NCBI GenBank assembly: GCA_008931825.1
Contig: QXVZ01020046.1
Span: 128,527 to 192,526 of the forward strand
Reading direction: 5' to 3'
DNA from: Phallusia fumigata
Lineage: Eukaryota > Chordata > Ascidiacea > Phlebobranchia > Ascidiidae
Length of the DNA stretch: 64,000 bases
The notes under the pieces were generated by a model. It made no database searches. It was not told the origin of the DNA and saw nothing but the letters and a program-made list of their open reading frames with translations. A program made the position numbers and the translations under genes. This document shows positions 63,240-64,000 of this stretch, piece by piece (position 1 is the first letter of the stretch; the number at the start of each line of letters is the position of its first letter).

Positions 63240-64000
63240 CGGCAGACATGGGGTCGAATACACATTCCATGCATTCGAATACTTTGCGAATACTCGGTTA
63301 GCTGTATTCGTATTCATGAATATTTACGTGGTTTTCGAGCGCCAGCAATTCGAATTGTATTCGAATAAATCCATGCGAATATTCGTATTCGTGAATACTT
63401 TGTTTAGATTTTATTATCGCCTATTCGAATTGTATTCGAATAAATCCATGCGAATATTCGTATTCGTGAATACTTTGTTTAGATTTTATTATCGCCTATT
63501 CGAATTGTATTCGAATAAATCCATGCGAATATTCGTATTCGTGAATACTTTGTTTAGATTTTATTATCGCCTATTCGAATTGTATTCGAATGAACCGATT
63601 CATGTATTCGTATTCACGAATAAATCAAAAATTTTGGAGTGCAACAATTCGAATTGTATTCGAATTATTTATTGCTTGAATTCTTATTCATGAATTCTTT
63701 TAAAAATTTGAGAGACAAACGATTCGAATTGTATTCGAATAAATGGGCTCATATATTCGTATTCAAGAATTCTTTTCGGGGACCAGCAATTCGAATAATA
63801 TTCGATTAAATCGACCGGCTTATTCGTATTCATGAATTGTTATGTAGGTTTCAAAGTTCAACAATTCGAATTGTATTCGAATAAATCCATGCGAATAGTC
63901 GTATTCGTGAATACTTCGTTCCAATTTCAATGTCAACTATTCGAATAGTATTCGAATGAGTTCAGTTCACACAAGTATTCGTGTTCATGAATAGGTTCTT
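63240..64000. repeat. TTCGAA-type palindromic tandem repeat array, runs off the window
   Basis: Starts CAGACATGGGGTCGAATACA, as at 21187. Units combine ATTCGAATTGTATTCGAAT and TATTCGTATTC(A/G)TGAATA. Three near-identical 75-bp units begin at 63421, 63496 and 63571, preceded and followed by more diverged units of about 75-90 bp, at least nine in all. Both halves of each unit are near-palindromes, so single strands could fold into hairpins. A frame at 63217-63693 is an artefact of the repeat. It lies just upstream of gene D. Confidence 0.85.

Noticed and set aside
63217-63693. 158-codon frame with repeated FELYSNKSMRIFVF
   Set aside because: Produced by the 75-bp palindromic repeat, whose length is a multiple of three; not a gene.

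Overview
The window reads as chordate or other deuterostome genomic DNA, most likely from a tunicate (inference, about 50-60% sure). It is AT-rich. It has compact multi-exon genes with GT-AG introns and whole-length matches to animal families: RLIG1/C12orf29, MNT, DRAM/TMEM150, KIAA1549 and Ly6/uPAR (LU). It also holds many short tRNA-derived SINEs and hAT-like MITEs. There are no operons, CRISPR arrays or bacterial signals, and I found no convincing tRNA or rRNA gene. All gene models are my own exon joins. For the eight complete models the summed exon lengths divide by three and every intron phase agrees.

Left part (1-15.5 kb): two head-to-head genes for extracellular, cysteine-rich, Thr/Ser-rich proteins. 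On the minus strand (4780 down past position 1) is a signal-peptide protein with three ten-cysteine LU-like modules joined by Thr/Pro linkers, ending in a long mucin-like minisatellite. On the plus strand (7359-15543) is a 1545-residue type I membrane protein with one LU domain, a very long Ser/Thr-rich ectodomain with SG motifs, a furin-type site, one membrane span and a KIAA1549-like tail. RLIG1 (RNA ligase 1) follows on the minus strand (18568-16323).

Middle part (18.6-36 kb): three DRAM/TMEM150-family genes in tandem on the minus strand (A, B, C), all with the same six-exon structure. A and B lie in two copies of a roughly 4.5 kb segmental duplication, which also copied the last exon of C. 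That extra exon is now a frameshifted relic. Next comes a tail-to-tail inverted pair of GNAT acetyltransferase genes (31394-32744 plus, 35826-34436 minus).

Right part (38-64 kb): a 20 kb MNT gene (14 exons, 1251 residues) with a Sin3-interaction motif, a bHLH-zipper and a long C-terminal region. Its promoter and introns are rich in CACGTG E-boxes and in hAT-like MITEs. A fourth DRAM/TMEM150-family gene (D, minus) follows. The window ends in a tandem array of TTCGAA-type palindromic repeats that also occurs inside an intron of DRAM gene A.

As a set: three genes act at the cell surface or are secreted (the LU-mucin pair) or lie in endomembranes (DRAM/TMEM150 type), one repairs RNA, two are small-molecule or protein acetyltransferases, and one is a nuclear repressor of the MYC/MAX network. 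Nothing suggests co-function across the window. The dominant theme is local duplication followed by mobile-element decay.
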